Below are positions 23,836 to 32,592 of a DNA stretch of 64,000 bases, piece by piece. The notes under the pieces are model-generated. The model searched no databases and was not told the DNA's origin. It was given only the letters and a program-made list of their open reading frames with translations. How positions within the stretch are numbered: the stretch's first letter is position 1; every line of letters begins with the position of its first letter. Location: NCBI RefSeq assembly GCF_003268775.1, contig NZ_QLSU01000021.1, forward strand, positions 92,584 through 156,583. Direction: 5' to 3'. A program made the translations under genes and the position numbers. This DNA is from Paraburkholderia unamae. GTDB taxonomy: Bacteria; Pseudomonadota; Gammaproteobacteria; Burkholderiales; Burkholderiaceae.

Positions 23836-24438
23836 ATGACGAAGCACAAACCCGCACCGACAGCCGTGCCCATTCACGAACTCATCGCCGGGCGCTGGAG
23901 CCCGCGTGCCTATTCGAGCGAGCCGGTGAGCCGCGAGGCGCTGCACGCGGTGATCGAGGCGGCGCGCTGGGCGCCCTCGGGCTACAACCTTCAGCCGTGG
24001 CGCTTTATGGTGTTCGATCGCAGCGCCGACGAGGCCGCGTTCAAGCGCGCGTTCGCGACGCTCGTGCCGTTCAACCAGCAATGGAACACGCCGGCGCCGG
24101 TGCTGATCGCCGTGACCGCGCAAACGCTCAACTCGAAGGGCGAAGTCAACCGCACGGCGCAATACGACGCGGGCGCGGCGGCAATGTCTCTCGTGCTCCA
24201 GGCGCATGCGCTGGGCCTCGCCGCGCACCAGATGAGCGGCTTCGACGTGCAGGCGTTCCGCACGGAATTCGCCCTGCCGAACGACGTGGAGCCGCTCGCG
24301 ATTATCTCGATCGGCCACTACGGCGAAACCGACAGGCTGGAGCCGGTGCTGCGCGACCGCGAAAAAGCGGAGCGCACGCGCTCGGCGGTGGGCGACATCG
24401 CCTACGAAAACGCCTGGAAGAAGCCGTTCAAGGGTTGA
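23836..24438 (+). CDS. Nitroreductase family protein
   Basis: The 200-residue flavoprotein has the nitroreductase fold: RWSPRAYSSEPVSREALHAV near residue 20 with the FMN-binding Arg/Ser residues, EAARWAPSGYNLQPWRFMVF near 47, and AAAMSLVLQAHALGLAAHQM near 116, which contributes to the dimer and flavin site. Such enzymes reduce nitro compounds, quinones or other substrates with NAD(P)H; the natural substrate is open. ATG 23836 follows AAGG. A possible promoter (TTGAGC near 23759 and TATGCT near 23784) lies upstream. A terminator follows at 24503. Confidence 0.85.
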   Translation: MTKHKPAPTAVPIHELIAGRWSPRAYSSEPVSREALHAVIEAARWAPSGYNLQPWRFMVFDRSADEAAFKRAFATLVPFNQQWNTPAPVLIAVTAQTLNSKGEVNRTAQYDAGAAAMSLVLQAHALGLAAHQMSGFDVQAFRTEFALPNDVEPLAIISIGHYGETDRLEPVLRDREKAERTRSAVGDIAYENAWKKPFKG

Positions 24439-24502
24439 TCCTGCAACCGGGTGCGCGCCGGCTGGCTGCGCGCGTGTCCGGTGCTCCCAGATGGGTCATA
24501 TG

Positions 24503-24530
24503 AAACGCGCGGCGCAGTCCGCGCGTTTTT
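24503..24530 (+). terminator. Intrinsic terminator after the nitroreductase gene
   Basis: AAACGCGCGG (24503-24512), loop CGCAGT and CCGCGCGTTT (24519-24528) form a perfect 10-bp stem running into a T tract. Confidence 0.85.
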
Positions 24531-24648
24531 CTTGTGGGGCCGCATCAAGGCCCTGCGGTTGCCCAGCGCCGCGCTTTCGTGTTACAAAGCCGGTCCTCCC
24601 CGACCTTTCCTCTCTCGCGCGCGCATTCGCTGCGGCGCAGCCTTTGCC

Positions 24649-25908
24649 ATGACCAGCTTCTGCGCGATTGACTTCGGAACCTCCAATTCGGCAGTGGCGC
24701 TGCCCGCAGCGGCCGGCGACGCCATGCGCCTCGCGCCGGTGGAAGGCGCCCACACCACCTTGCCGACGTCGGTGTTCTTCAACGTCGACGAACACACGCG
24801 CGAGTTCGGGCGCGCCGCACTGGCGTCCTATATCGACGGCTTCGACGGCCGCCTGATGCGCTCGATGAAAAGCATCCTCGGCTCGCCGCTCGCCGAAAGC
24901 ACGACCGACCTCGGCGACGGCAGCGCGATTCGCTACACCGAGATCATCACGATCTTTCTCGAACACCTGAAACGCAGCGCCGAACGCTGCGCGGGCGCGC
25001 CGATCACGCACGCGGTGCTCGGGCGCCCCGTGTTCTTCGTCGACGAGGACCCGCGCGCCGACCGGCTCGCGCAGGACCAGCTCGAAGGCGCGGCGCGCGG
25101 CGTGGGCTTTCGCGAGATCGAGTTCCAGTACGAGCCGATCGCGGCCGCGTTCGACTACGAGTCGCGCCTTACCGCGGAAGGGCTCGTGCTCGTGGCCGAC
25201 ATTGGCGGCGGCACGTCGGACTTTTCGCTCGTACGCGTGGGGCCGCAGCGCATGTCGCGGCTCGAGCGCAAGGACGACGTGCTCGCGCACCACGGCGTGC
25301 ACGTGGCGGGCACCGACTTCGACCGCCGCGTCGAGCTCGCGACCATCCTGCGCGAACTCGGCTACCAGGCGCTCGACCCGGAAGGCCGCGAAGTGCCGAA
25401 CCGCATCTACTTCGATCTGGCGACCTGGCACCTGATCAACACGATCTACACGCCCAAGCGCACCACCGAGCTCAAGCTCATGCGTCACCTGTACCGCGAG
25501 ACGCGCCACCACGACCGCCTGATGCGCGTGGTCGAGGAGCGTCTCGGGCACGCGCTCATGGCGCGCGCGGAGGAGGCGAAGATCGGCGTGTCGGCGGGCG
25601 GGGAGACGATGATCGACCTCGAATCGGTCGAAGCGGATCTGCGCCTCGCGTTCGGCGACGCCCAGCTCGTCGAGGCGGGCCGCGAGGAAACGCGCCGCAT
25701 CGTGCAGGCCGCGCGCGACACCGTGCAGGCCGCGGGCGTGGCGCCGGGCCAGGTGAGCGCGCTCTACTTCACGGGCGGCTCGACCGGCCTCATGTTCCTC
25801 ACGCAGGCGCTGGCCGAGGCGTTCCCCGATGCCCAGCCCGTGTTCGGCGACCGCCTCGCGAGCGTGGCGACGGGGCTTGGCATTCACGCGCGGCGCCTGT
25901 TTGGCTGA
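24649..25908 (+). CDS. Hsp70-like ATPase-domain protein (YegD family)
   Basis: The 419-residue protein consists essentially of an actin-like/Hsp70 nucleotide-binding domain. Phosphate 1 loop IDFGTSNSAVALP is at 6-18, phosphate 2 loop ADIGGGTSDFSLV near 183 and an adenosine motif FTGGSTGLMFL near 375. It lacks the classical substrate-binding and lid domains of DnaK, as in YegD. The client is unknown. ATG 24649 was chosen as the point where family-like residues begin. It is followed by a bidirectional terminator and stands alone. Confidence 0.87.
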   Translation: MTSFCAIDFGTSNSAVALPAAAGDAMRLAPVEGAHTTLPTSVFFNVDEHTREFGRAALASYIDGFDGRLMRSMKSILGSPLAESTTDLGDGSAIRYTEIITIFLEHLKRSAERCAGAPITHAVLGRPVFFVDEDPRADRLAQDQLEGAARGVGFREIEFQYEPIAAAFDYESRLTAEGLVLVADIGGGTSDFSLVRVGPQRMSRLERKDDVLAHHGVHVAGTDFDRRVELATILRELGYQALDPEGREVPNRIYFDLATWHLINTIYTPKRTTELKLMRHLYRETRHHDRLMRVVEERLGHALMARAEEAKIGVSAGGETMIDLESVEADLRLAFGDAQLVEAGREETRRIVQAARDTVQAAGVAPGQVSALYFTGGSTGLMFLTQALAEAFPDAQPVFGDRLASVATGLGIHARRLFG

Positions 25909-25952
25909 GCGCACCGGGCGGGCTTGATCCGCGCAAAAAACGGCAGGCAAGA

Positions 25953-25988
25953 AAAAACCCCACGTTCGAGAAGAAGCGTGGGGTTTTT
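25953..25988. terminator. Bidirectional terminator between the Hsp70-like gene and the cold-shock gene
   Basis: AAAACCCCACG (25954-25964) pairs with CGTGGGGTTTT (25977-25987) around a 12-base loop, with A and T tracts on both sides. It separates two convergent genes. Confidence 0.8.
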
Positions 25989-26066
25989 CGGTAAGCTTGC
26001 CACTCAAGAACCGGTGTTCAGGTCCTGAACGTCAAAGCAGGTCGGCGCGGACACGGTCCGCAGCCC

Positions 26067-26270
26067 TTAGACCGGCTTGATGTTGGCGGCTTGCTTGCCC
26101 TTCGGGCCCGTACGGACTTCGAATTGAACCTTTTGGTTCTCTTGCAGCGTCTTGAAGCCGTCGATCTTGATTTCCGAGAAGTGCGCGAACAGGTCTTCGC
26201 CGCCGCCGTCCGGAGTGATGAAGCCAAAGCCCTTTGCGTCATTGAACCACTTGACGGTACCGGTTTCCAT
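26067..26270 (-). CDS. Cold-shock protein, CspA family
   Basis: A 67-residue single cold-shock domain that binds single-stranded RNA and DNA. RNP1 (KGFGFITP, residues 13-20) and RNP2 (DLFAHFSEI, about 26-34) are intact, and the N terminus METGTVKWFNDAKG is standard. AT-rich sequence with AGGAAAG upstream of the ATG gives the ribosome site. The mRNA leader is long (about 137 nt from the predicted promoter), as in cold-inducible csp genes where it controls translation by temperature. Confidence 0.95.
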   Translation of the reverse strand: METGTVKWFNDAKGFGFITPDGGGEDLFAHFSEIKIDGFKTLQENQKVQFEVRTGPKGKQAANIKPV

Positions 26271-26693
26271 ATTACTTTCCTAAAAATGAATGAAGGCCGA
26301 AGCCCGAGAGGTGCATGAAAATCAAGGAAGGGGTATGGGACCAGCCGGAGTACCGTTGATGGGCGAACTACGAAAGACCAATTCACACTCGCCGCTTGAA
26401 ATCCTGCTCGAACTTTATACGGCTTATTGCGAACAAGGTCAACTGGGGGCCCGGCAATCTCCATGTTTTTTTACTTCGGGGACGCAACAAAACCTTACAA
26501 AGCTTGATAAGCAAATGACTTTTTTGTATTAAGCCGCGACTTTCGGCGGTGCAACCGGTTAAACTACGCGCCGCGCTAAAGTTGCGCCTACAGGCGCAAT
26601 CTTTCGTGTGGAGGTACGACAACCGCGGGAAACCCGCCCGCACAACAGACGGGATAAATGCGGTGTCGAGCTGCTCTTGATACAGGAGAAGAC
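26271..26693. other. AT-rich region: cold-shock mRNA leader and permease leader
   Basis: This 423-bp gap separates the divergent cold-shock and permease genes. Its left third is the untranslated leader of the cold-shock mRNA, starting near 26407. The stretch 26461-26531 is unusually AT-rich for this genome (TTTTTTACTTC, GACTTTTTTGTATTAAG). I found no clear promoter for the permease gene; AGGAG at 26684-26688 is its ribosome site. Confidence 0.55.
26414..26442 (-). promoter_or_regulatory. Sigma-70 promoter for the cold-shock gene
   Basis: On the minus strand TTGACC (26442-26437), a 17-bp spacer and TATAAA (26419-26414) form a near-consensus promoter. Transcription would start near 26407, giving a leader of about 137 nt before the ATG at 26270. 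Confidence 0.75.
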
Positions 26694-28289
26694 GTGAAAA
26701 GTTCTATTCAACGGAACATCGGCCCGTTCGCGCTGATGTTTACCGGCCTCGGGTCGATTATCGGTTCGGGCTGGCTGTTCGGCGCGTGGAAGGCGGCGAA
26801 AATCGCGGGTCCGGCGGCCGTTTGTGCCTGGATCATCGGCGCCGTGGTCATTCTGGCCATCGCCCTGACTTACGCCGAACTGGGCGCGATGTTCCCGGAG
26901 TCGGGCGGCATGGTCCGTTACGCCCGCTACTCGCACGGCGCACTGGTGGGCTTCATCAGCGCGTGGGCAAACTGGATCGCCATTGTCTCGGTGATCCCGA
27001 TCGAAGCCGAAGCCTCGATCCAGTACATGAGCACCTGGCCCTACGAGTGGGCGCACGCGCTCTTCGTCGACGGGTCATTAACACATTCAGGGCTCGGGCT
27101 TTCCGCCATCCTCGTGATCATCTACTTCATGCTCAACTATTGGGGTGTGAAGCTGTTCGCGCGCGCCAATAGCGCGATCACGATCTTCAAGTTCATCATT
27201 CCGGGTCTCACGATCGTCGGTCTGATGGCGGGTGGCTTCCACCACGAGAATTTCGGCGAGGCGAGCACGTTCGCGCCTTATGGCTGGTCGGCGGTGTTCA
27301 CGGCGGTCGCGACGAGCGGCATCGTGTTCGCGTTCAACGGCTTCCAGAGCCCGATCAACCTCGCGGGTGAAGCGCGCAATCCGGCCAAGAGCGTGCCGTT
27401 CGCGGTGATCGGCTCGATCCTCTGCGCGCTCGTGATCTACGTGCTGCTGCAAATCGCGTACATCGGCGCGGTTTCGCCGTCGGACGTCATGAAGGGCTGG
27501 AACACGTTCAACTTCAAGTCGCCGTTCGCGGAACTCGCGATCGCGCTGAACCTGAACTGGCTCGCCATCCTGCTCTACGTCGACGCATTCGTGAGCCCGA
27601 GCGGCACCGGTACGACCTACATGGCGACGACCTCGCGCATGATCTACGCGATGGAGCGCAACAACACGATGCCGAAGATGTTCGGCAACGTGCACCCGTT
27701 CTACGGCGTGCCGCGCAACGCGATGTGGTTCAACCTGCTTGTTTCGTTCATCTTCATGTTCTTCTTCCGCGGCTGGAGCTCGCTTGCGGCGGTGATCTCG
27801 GTGGCGACGGTGATTTCGTACCTCACGGGTCCGATCAGCCTGATGGCGCTCAAGCGCGCCGCCTCGGACATCGAGCGCCCGCTCTCCGTGCCGTTCATGA
27901 AAGTGATCGCGCCGTTCGCGTTCGTCTGCGCGTCGATGATCCTGTACTGGGCGAAGTGGCCGCTGACCGGCGAAATCATCCTGCTGATGGTCGTCGCGCT
28001 GCCGGTGTACTTCTACTTCCAGCGCAAGCAGGGCTTCGCCGGCTGGGGCCAGGATCTGAAGGCCGCATGGTGGCTGTGCGCGTACCTGCCGATCATGGCG
28101 CTGCTCTCGTTGCTCGGCAGCAAGGAGTTCGGCGGCAGCGGCCTGCTTCCCTACGGCTGGGACATGCTCGTGGTCGCGCTGATCTCGCTCGTGTTCTATT
28201 ACTGGGGCGTGAGTTCGGGCTACCGTTCGCCGTACCTCGCCGAACGCGAAGAACACGACGAAGTGCTCGAAGGCATCGGCGCGCACTAA
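26694..28289 (+). CDS. APC-family amino-acid permease
   Basis: The 531-residue integral membrane protein has 12 or more helices. The first helix contains the APC signature GLGSIIGSGWLFGAWKAAKI (residues 17-36) with the substrate-binding unwound G-S-G segment, and helix 6 has SGIVFAFNGFQSPINLAGEA near residue 205, with the family E-A-R-N-P motif right after it. GTG 26694 is chosen as start because TACAGGAGAAGAC precedes it; the ATG at 26658 upstream lies within the leader and has no site. The substrate is not evident; members carry amino acids or amines. Confidence 0.88.
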   Translation: MKSSIQRNIGPFALMFTGLGSIIGSGWLFGAWKAAKIAGPAAVCAWIIGAVVILAIALTYAELGAMFPESGGMVRYARYSHGALVGFISAWANWIAIVSVIPIEAEASIQYMSTWPYEWAHALFVDGSLTHSGLGLSAILVIIYFMLNYWGVKLFARANSAITIFKFIIPGLTIVGLMAGGFHHENFGEASTFAPYGWSAVFTAVATSGIVFAFNGFQSPINLAGEARNPAKSVPFAVIGSILCALVIYVLLQIAYIGAVSPSDVMKGWNTFNFKSPFAELAIALNLNWLAILLYVDAFVSPSGTGTTYMATTSRMIYAMERNNTMPKMFGNVHPFYGVPRNAMWFNLLVSFIFMFFFRGWSSLAAVISVATVISYLTGPISLMALKRAASDIERPLSVPFMKVIAPFAFVCASMILYWAKWPLTGEIILLMVVALPVYFYFQRKQGFAGWGQDLKAAWWLCAYLPIMALLSLLGSKEFGGSGLLPYGWDMLVVALISLVFYYWGVSSGYRSPYLAEREEHDEVLEGIGAH

Positions 28290-28358
28290 GTGCACTAAGC
28301 CAAGCGCACTAAGCGTTGCTGGTCCGATTGCGCCGCGCTGTCGAAGCGGCGCAAAACA

Positions 28359-28394
28359 AAAAGCCCGCCTGAAGCGATTCAGGCGGGCTTTTTT
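28359..28394. terminator. Bidirectional terminator between permease and dioxygenase genes
   Basis: AAAAGCCCGCCTGAA (28359-28373), loop GCGA and TTCAGGCGGGCTTTT (28378-28392) make a perfect 15-bp stem with A and T tracts on the two sides, serving both convergent genes. Confidence 0.9.
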
Positions 28395-28418
28395 GCGTCC
28401 GGAGCGTGTGCGGCGGTC

Positions 28419-29213
28419 TTACTGCACGGCGCTGCCGAACACGTAGTTCGTCATCGCCAGCGCGCGCTGGTAGGTGCCGAGCGATTGCACGCCGAGTGTG
28501 TAGTCGTCGTCAGCCGCGCCGAGCGCCGCGAAGACGGGCAGCAGGTGCTCGTCGGTCGGGTGCATGAGCACCGCGTGCGGAGCGCGCTGGCGGTAGTCGA
28601 GCAGCGCGTCGATATCGCGTGCGGCGAGGTGGTTCTCGAACCAGTCGGTGAACTCGGCCACGCGCGGGTCGGCGTCTTCGGGGCGCGCCGAGAAGTCCGC
28701 CGCGCGCAGGTTGTGCGTGATCTGGCCCGAACCGATCACCATCACGCCTTCGTCGCGCAACGCGCGCAGCGCGCGGCCGATGGCGAAGTGGTGCGCGGCG
28801 TCGGCGCGCGGCTGGATCGAGAGCTGCGCGACCGGCACGTCGGCGTCGGGGAACATCAGCAGCATGGGCACCCACGCGCCATGGTCGAGCCCGTGCGCTT
28901 CCTCATCGACCGGCACACCTTGCTCGCGCAGCAGCGCCGCGGCGCGCTGCGCCGTCTCGGGCGCGCCCGGCGCCGGATACTGGATCTCGTAGAGCGCGCG
29001 CGGAAAGCCGTAGAAGTCGTGGATCGTTTCGGGCTGCGCGGCGGTGCTCACCACGGGGCGTATCGTGCCCCAGTGCGCCGAGAGCATCAGCACCGACTGC
29101 GGACGCGGCAGGTGCTGCGCAAGCGTGGTGAAGCCGCCGGACGGCAGCGACGGGTCGATCGGCAGCGTCGGCGCGCCGTGCGAAAGATAGAGGGTAGGCG
29201 TACGGGTTGTCAT
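28419..29213 (-). CDS. DODA-type extradiol aromatic ring-opening dioxygenase (LigB/YgiD family)
   Basis: The 264-residue protein belongs to the class III ring-opening dioxygenases that includes plant DOPA dioxygenase and E. coli YgiD. Metal ligands are suggested by LYLSHGAPTLP (His12), MLSAHWG (His47) and, later, GSGQITHNLR and HGLDHGAWVPM. The motif APGAPETAQRAAALL is also typical. The physiological substrate in proteobacteria is unclear (catecholic compounds). It is convergent with the permease gene and not part of a visible operon; 150 bp lie between it and ubiX on the same strand. Confidence 0.85.
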   Translation of the reverse strand: MTTRTPTLYLSHGAPTLPIDPSLPSGGFTTLAQHLPRPQSVLMLSAHWGTIRPVVSTAAQPETIHDFYGFPRALYEIQYPAPGAPETAQRAAALLREQGVPVDEEAHGLDHGAWVPMLLMFPDADVPVAQLSIQPRADAAHHFAIGRALRALRDEGVMVIGSGQITHNLRAADFSARPEDADPRVAEFTDWFENHLAARDIDALLDYRQRAPHAVLMHPTDEHLLPVFAALGAADDDYTLGVQSLGTYQRALAMTNYVFGSAVQ

Positions 29214-29363
29214 GATCGTGGGCTGGCCGCGCCAGGGCGGTCCGAAAGTATCGTATTGCGATCAATATAGGAGCCTACCGCCGAGAATTAAACGGGGCGA
29301 AAGGGAATTGATTGTGTCGCCGGTATTGATAATCGGCGCAGCGCGAAGAGATTCGGGCCGCGG

Positions 29364-29987
29364 CTACTCGCCGCTGCCGCGCAGCCCCGGCCAGGCGGGC
29401 GAGAGCGCGGGTCCGAGCGCGAACAGGTCGAGCACGCGCGCCACGGTGTGATCGACCATTTCGTCGATCGAGGCCGGCTGGTTGTAGAAGGCCGGCAGCG
29501 GCGGGAAGATCACGCCGCCCATTTCGGTCACGGCCGTCATGTTGCGCAGATGCGCGAGGTTGAACGGCGTCTCGCGCACGAGCAGCACGAGGCGGCGGCG
29601 CTCCTTGAGCGTGACGTCGGCGGCGCGTGCGATCAGGTTGTCGGAGAGGCCGTGGGCGACGCTCGCGAGCGTCTTCATCGAGCAGGGCGCGACGATCATG
29701 CCGTCGGTCGCGAAGGAGCCCGATGCGATGGTTGCGCCGACATCGCGCACCGAATGGACCACATCGGCGCGCGCATGGAGATCGTCTTTCGTGATCTGGA
29801 GTTCGTGCTGGATGTTCAGCCACCCCGCGGCCGACACCAGCAGATGCGTTTCGACGCCGCCCAGCCGCCGCAGCACGTCGAGCATGCGCACGCCATAGAT
29901 CGCGCCCGTGGCGCCCGTAATCGCGATGATCAGCCGGCGTTGCGCGGGCCGTGCGACGGCGGACGAGGCAGGGGAGGCGGTATTCAC
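29364..29987 (-). CDS. ubiX: Flavin prenyltransferase
   Basis: UbiX attaches a dimethylallyl group to FMN, making the prenylated flavin needed by the UbiD decarboxylase in ubiquinone synthesis. The 207-residue protein has the flavoprotein motif RRLIIAITGATGAIYGVRML near residue 17, SAAGWLNIQHE near 52, CSMKTLASVAHGLSDNLIARAADV near 102 and MTAVTEMGGVIFPPLPAFY near 149, all typical. The start codon is GTG; the first 16 residues are a variable tail. It is the last gene of the hemA-prfA-prmC-grxD-ubiX run, 140 bp after grxD. Confidence 0.92.
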   Translation of the reverse strand: MNTASPASSAVARPAQRRLIIAITGATGAIYGVRMLDVLRRLGGVETHLLVSAAGWLNIQHELQITKDDLHARADVVHSVRDVGATIASGSFATDGMIVAPCSMKTLASVAHGLSDNLIARAADVTLKERRRLVLLVRETPFNLAHLRNMTAVTEMGGVIFPPLPAFYNQPASIDEMVDHTVARVLDLFALGPALSPAWPGLRGSGE

Positions 29988-30127
29988 GTCAGGCGGGTGG
30001 GGAGTCGAAGCGAAGGCGAGGCGCGCGGCGCCTCATGAAGCGCGCGGGCGTGGCGCGCCGCGCGCCCGGGGACAAACGAGACGCAATGGATTGCCATTGC
30101 GTCCGCCGCCGCCCCGCAGGCCGGCAT

Positions 30128-30439
30128 TTACGCCGCGGCGAAGAGCTGTTGCAGTTCGCCGTTCTGGTACATCTCCATCATGATGTCCGAGCCGCCGATG
30201 AACTCGCCCTTCACGTAGAGCTGCGGAATGGTCGGCCAGTTCGAGAATTCCTTGATGCCCTGGCGGATCTCGTCGTCCTCGAGCACGTTGACGGTCTTGA
30301 GCTGATCGACGCCGCACGCTTTCAGGATCTGCACCGCGCGACCGGAGAAGCCGCACATCGGGAACTGCGCGTTGCCCTTCATGAAGAGGACGACGGCGTT
30401 TTCGTCGACGATCTGCTTGATGCGTTGTTGAGTGTCCAT
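30128..30439 (-). CDS. grxD: Monothiol glutaredoxin, Grx4 family
   Basis: A 103-residue CGFS glutaredoxin. The signature MCGFSGRA places the active-site Cys at residue 29; the glutathione-binding segments WPTIPQLYVKGEFIGGSDI and the N-terminal helix are conserved. Such proteins bind a 2Fe-2S cluster with glutathione and donate or relay it in iron-sulfur assembly. The gene follows prmC on the same strand (107-bp gap) and precedes ubiX. GATTG-type leader sequence does not show a strong ribosome site, though AAGG lies about 8 bp before the ATG. Confidence 0.95.
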   Translation of the reverse strand: MDTQQRIKQIVDENAVVLFMKGNAQFPMCGFSGRAVQILKACGVDQLKTVNVLEDDEIRQGIKEFSNWPTIPQLYVKGEFIGGSDIMMEMYQNGELQQLFAAA

Positions 30440-30546
30440 GACTGACCTTGCGATTGGATTGATGCTGAATACGTTGGAATGCAGGATGAAATGATAGCGG
30501 ATTTCGTCGGGGAGAGCCGGGCGTGACCGGTGGGCTCAGCCAGGCA

Positions 30547-31392
30547 TCAGCCAGGCATACGGCCGCCGCTGATGCGCTCGATGCCCGCCAGGTCGCGCCC
30601 GGAGCGCACATCGGCGAAGCCCGCGCCTGCCAGCAGTGCGCGCACGGCTTGCGCCTGGTCATAACCGTGCTCCATCCAGAGCGTGCCGCCAGGCGCGAGC
30701 CGCGCGGGCGCGCCCGCAACGATCGCGCGCAGGGCGGTGAGGCCGTCGGCTTCGTCGGTGAGCGCGCCGCGCGGCTCGAAACGCAAGTCGCCCTGCTCCA
30801 GATGCGGATCGCCGCTCGCGATATACGGCGGATTGCTCACGATCGCCTCGAAGCGCAGCGCCGGGTCGAGCGTGTCGTACCAGCTGCCCGCCACGAACGC
30901 GAGGGCGCCGCCGGGGCGCCGCGCGTTCAGCAGTTTCGCGGCATTGCGCGCCGCCACCTCGAGTGCGGCCGCGGAGCGGTCGACCGCCCAGACGCGTGCG
31001 TCGGGCCGCATCGACGCGAGCGCCACGGCGATCGCGCCGCTGCCGGTGCCGAGGTCGAGCACGCGCGGCTGCACAACGCCTTCGAGCGCGGCGAGCGCCG
31101 TTTCCACGAGCAGTTCGGTTTCCGGGCGCGGAATCAGCACATCGGGCGTCACATCGAAGTCGAGGCCGTAGAACTCGCGCGCGCCCACGAGCTGCGCGAT
31201 CGGCTCACCTTGCACGCGGCGCGCTTCGAGCGCGCGGTAAGCGTCCACGCGGGCCGCGTCGAGCGCCTGGTCGCCGCGCGTGATGAGTTCGGTGCGGCGC
31301 CAGCCGAGCACGTGCATCAGCAGGATGCGCGCTTCGAGCGCGGGCAGCGGCGAGGCGCGCAGCAGGGCGTCGGCGGTGACGGCTTCGTTCAT
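30547..31392 (-). CDS. prmC: Peptide chain release factor N5-glutamine methyltransferase
   Basis: PrmC methylates the Gln of the GGQ motif in release factors, which speeds peptide release. The 281-residue protein has an N-terminal helical domain (to about residue 75) with YR-like EFYGLDFDV, then a methyltransferase core with DLGTGSGAIA at 113-122 and the catalytic NPPY at 187-190. It starts at ATG 31392, 13 bp after the stop of prfA, its main substrate, so the two are co-expressed. An upstream ATG at 31431 lies within prfA and is less likely. Confidence 0.95.
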   Translation of the reverse strand: MNEAVTADALLRASPLPALEARILLMHVLGWRRTELITRGDQALDAARVDAYRALEARRVQGEPIAQLVGAREFYGLDFDVTPDVLIPRPETELLVETALAALEGVVQPRVLDLGTGSGAIAVALASMRPDARVWAVDRSAAALEVAARNAAKLLNARRPGGALAFVAGSWYDTLDPALRFEAIVSNPPYIASGDPHLEQGDLRFEPRGALTDEADGLTALRAIVAGAPARLAPGGTLWMEHGYDQAQAVRALLAGAGFADVRSGRDLAGIERISGGRMPG

Positions 31393-31405
31393 ACCGGGTG
31401 CGCGC

Positions 31406-32488
31406 TCAATCCGCGTCGCCGAGCGAGGCAAGCTGTTCGGCCTGATGCTCGGAAACCAGGGCGCCGATCAACTCGCCGAGGTCGCCGTCCATGATCGCTT
31501 CGAGACGATAGAGCGTGAGATTGATGCGGTGATCGGTGAGCCGCCCTTGCGGGAAGTTATAGGTGCGGATGCGCTCCGAGCGGTCGCCCGAGCCCACGAG
31601 GCTCTTGCGCGTGGCCGCTTCCTTCGCGTGCTGCTCCTGGTACTGCTTGTCCTTGATGCGCGCGGCGAGCACCTTGAGCGCGCGATCCTTGTTCTTGTGC
31701 TGCGAGCGGTCGTCCTGGCATTCCACGACGATGCCGGTCGGCAAGTGCGTCACGCGTACGGCCGAATCGGTCTTGTTGATGTGCTGGCCGCCCGCGCCCG
31801 AAGCGCGGAACGTGTCGATGCGCAGATCGGCGGGATTGATCTCGACCTCGCCAATTTCATCCGCCTCGGGCATCACCGCGACCGTGCAGGCCGACGTGTG
31901 GATGCGGCCCTGCGTTTCCGTGGCCGGCACGCGCTGCACGCGATGGCCGCCCGACTCGAATTTGAGCTTCGAATAGGCCGCTTCGCCCGCAATGCGCACG
32001 ATCACTTCCTTGTAGCCGCCCAGATCCGACTCGCTCGCCGACATCATTTCGATCTGCCAGCGGTTGCGCTCCGCGTAGCGCAGGTACATACGCAGGAGGT
32101 CGCCCGCGAACAGGGCCGACTCGTCGCCGCCCGTGCCCGCGCGGATTTCGAGGAACACGTTGCGGTCGTCGTTGGGGTCCTTCGGCAGCAGCATCATCTG
32201 CAATTCGTGCTGGAGCTGCGCCATGCGCTCGCGCGCGGCCTTCACTTCTTCCTCGGCGAAGTCGCGCATCGAGGCATCGGAGAGCAGGTCCTTCGCCGCG
32301 GCCTCGTCGTCTTTCGCCTGGCGCCATTGGCCGTAGTGCTCGACCACCGGCCCCAGTTCCGAATGCTCACGCGTGAGCTTGCGGTACTGGTCGCGGTTCG
32401 AGGTCACGTCGGGACGGCTCAACAGGTCGTTCAGCTCGGCCAGGCGCGTAGTCAGCTGGTCGAGCTTCGATTGCATGCTCGTTTTCAT
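31406..32488 (-). CDS. prfA: Peptide chain release factor 1
   Basis: RF1 recognises UAA and UAG stop codons. The 360-residue length is standard. The codon-reading tripeptide PAT (RF1-type PxT) is at 188-190 in HRVQRVPATETQ, and the catalytic GGQ is at 233-235 in SGAGGQHINKT; the Gln is the site methylated by PrmC encoded next door. ATG 32488 gives the usual start; ATG 32476 would drop four residues. It follows hemA by 104 bp on the same strand. Confidence 0.97.
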   Translation of the reverse strand: MKTSMQSKLDQLTTRLAELNDLLSRPDVTSNRDQYRKLTREHSELGPVVEHYGQWRQAKDDEAAAKDLLSDASMRDFAEEEVKAARERMAQLQHELQMMLLPKDPNDDRNVFLEIRAGTGGDESALFAGDLLRMYLRYAERNRWQIEMMSASESDLGGYKEVIVRIAGEAAYSKLKFESGGHRVQRVPATETQGRIHTSACTVAVMPEADEIGEVEINPADLRIDTFRASGAGGQHINKTDSAVRVTHLPTGIVVECQDDRSQHKNKDRALKVLAARIKDKQYQEQHAKEAATRKSLVGSGDRSERIRTYNFPQGRLTDHRINLTLYRLEAIMDGDLGELIGALVSEHQAEQLASLGDAD

Positions 32489-32592
32489 CGGGCGGTGCGG
32501 AGCGGGCTCCGGAAAGGACTGCGAGAGAGAAGAGGCGGGCGCGCGGCCCGTTCGTGCGGGGCGCGCATGGCGCGCGCCGGGCCCGAGCGTCG

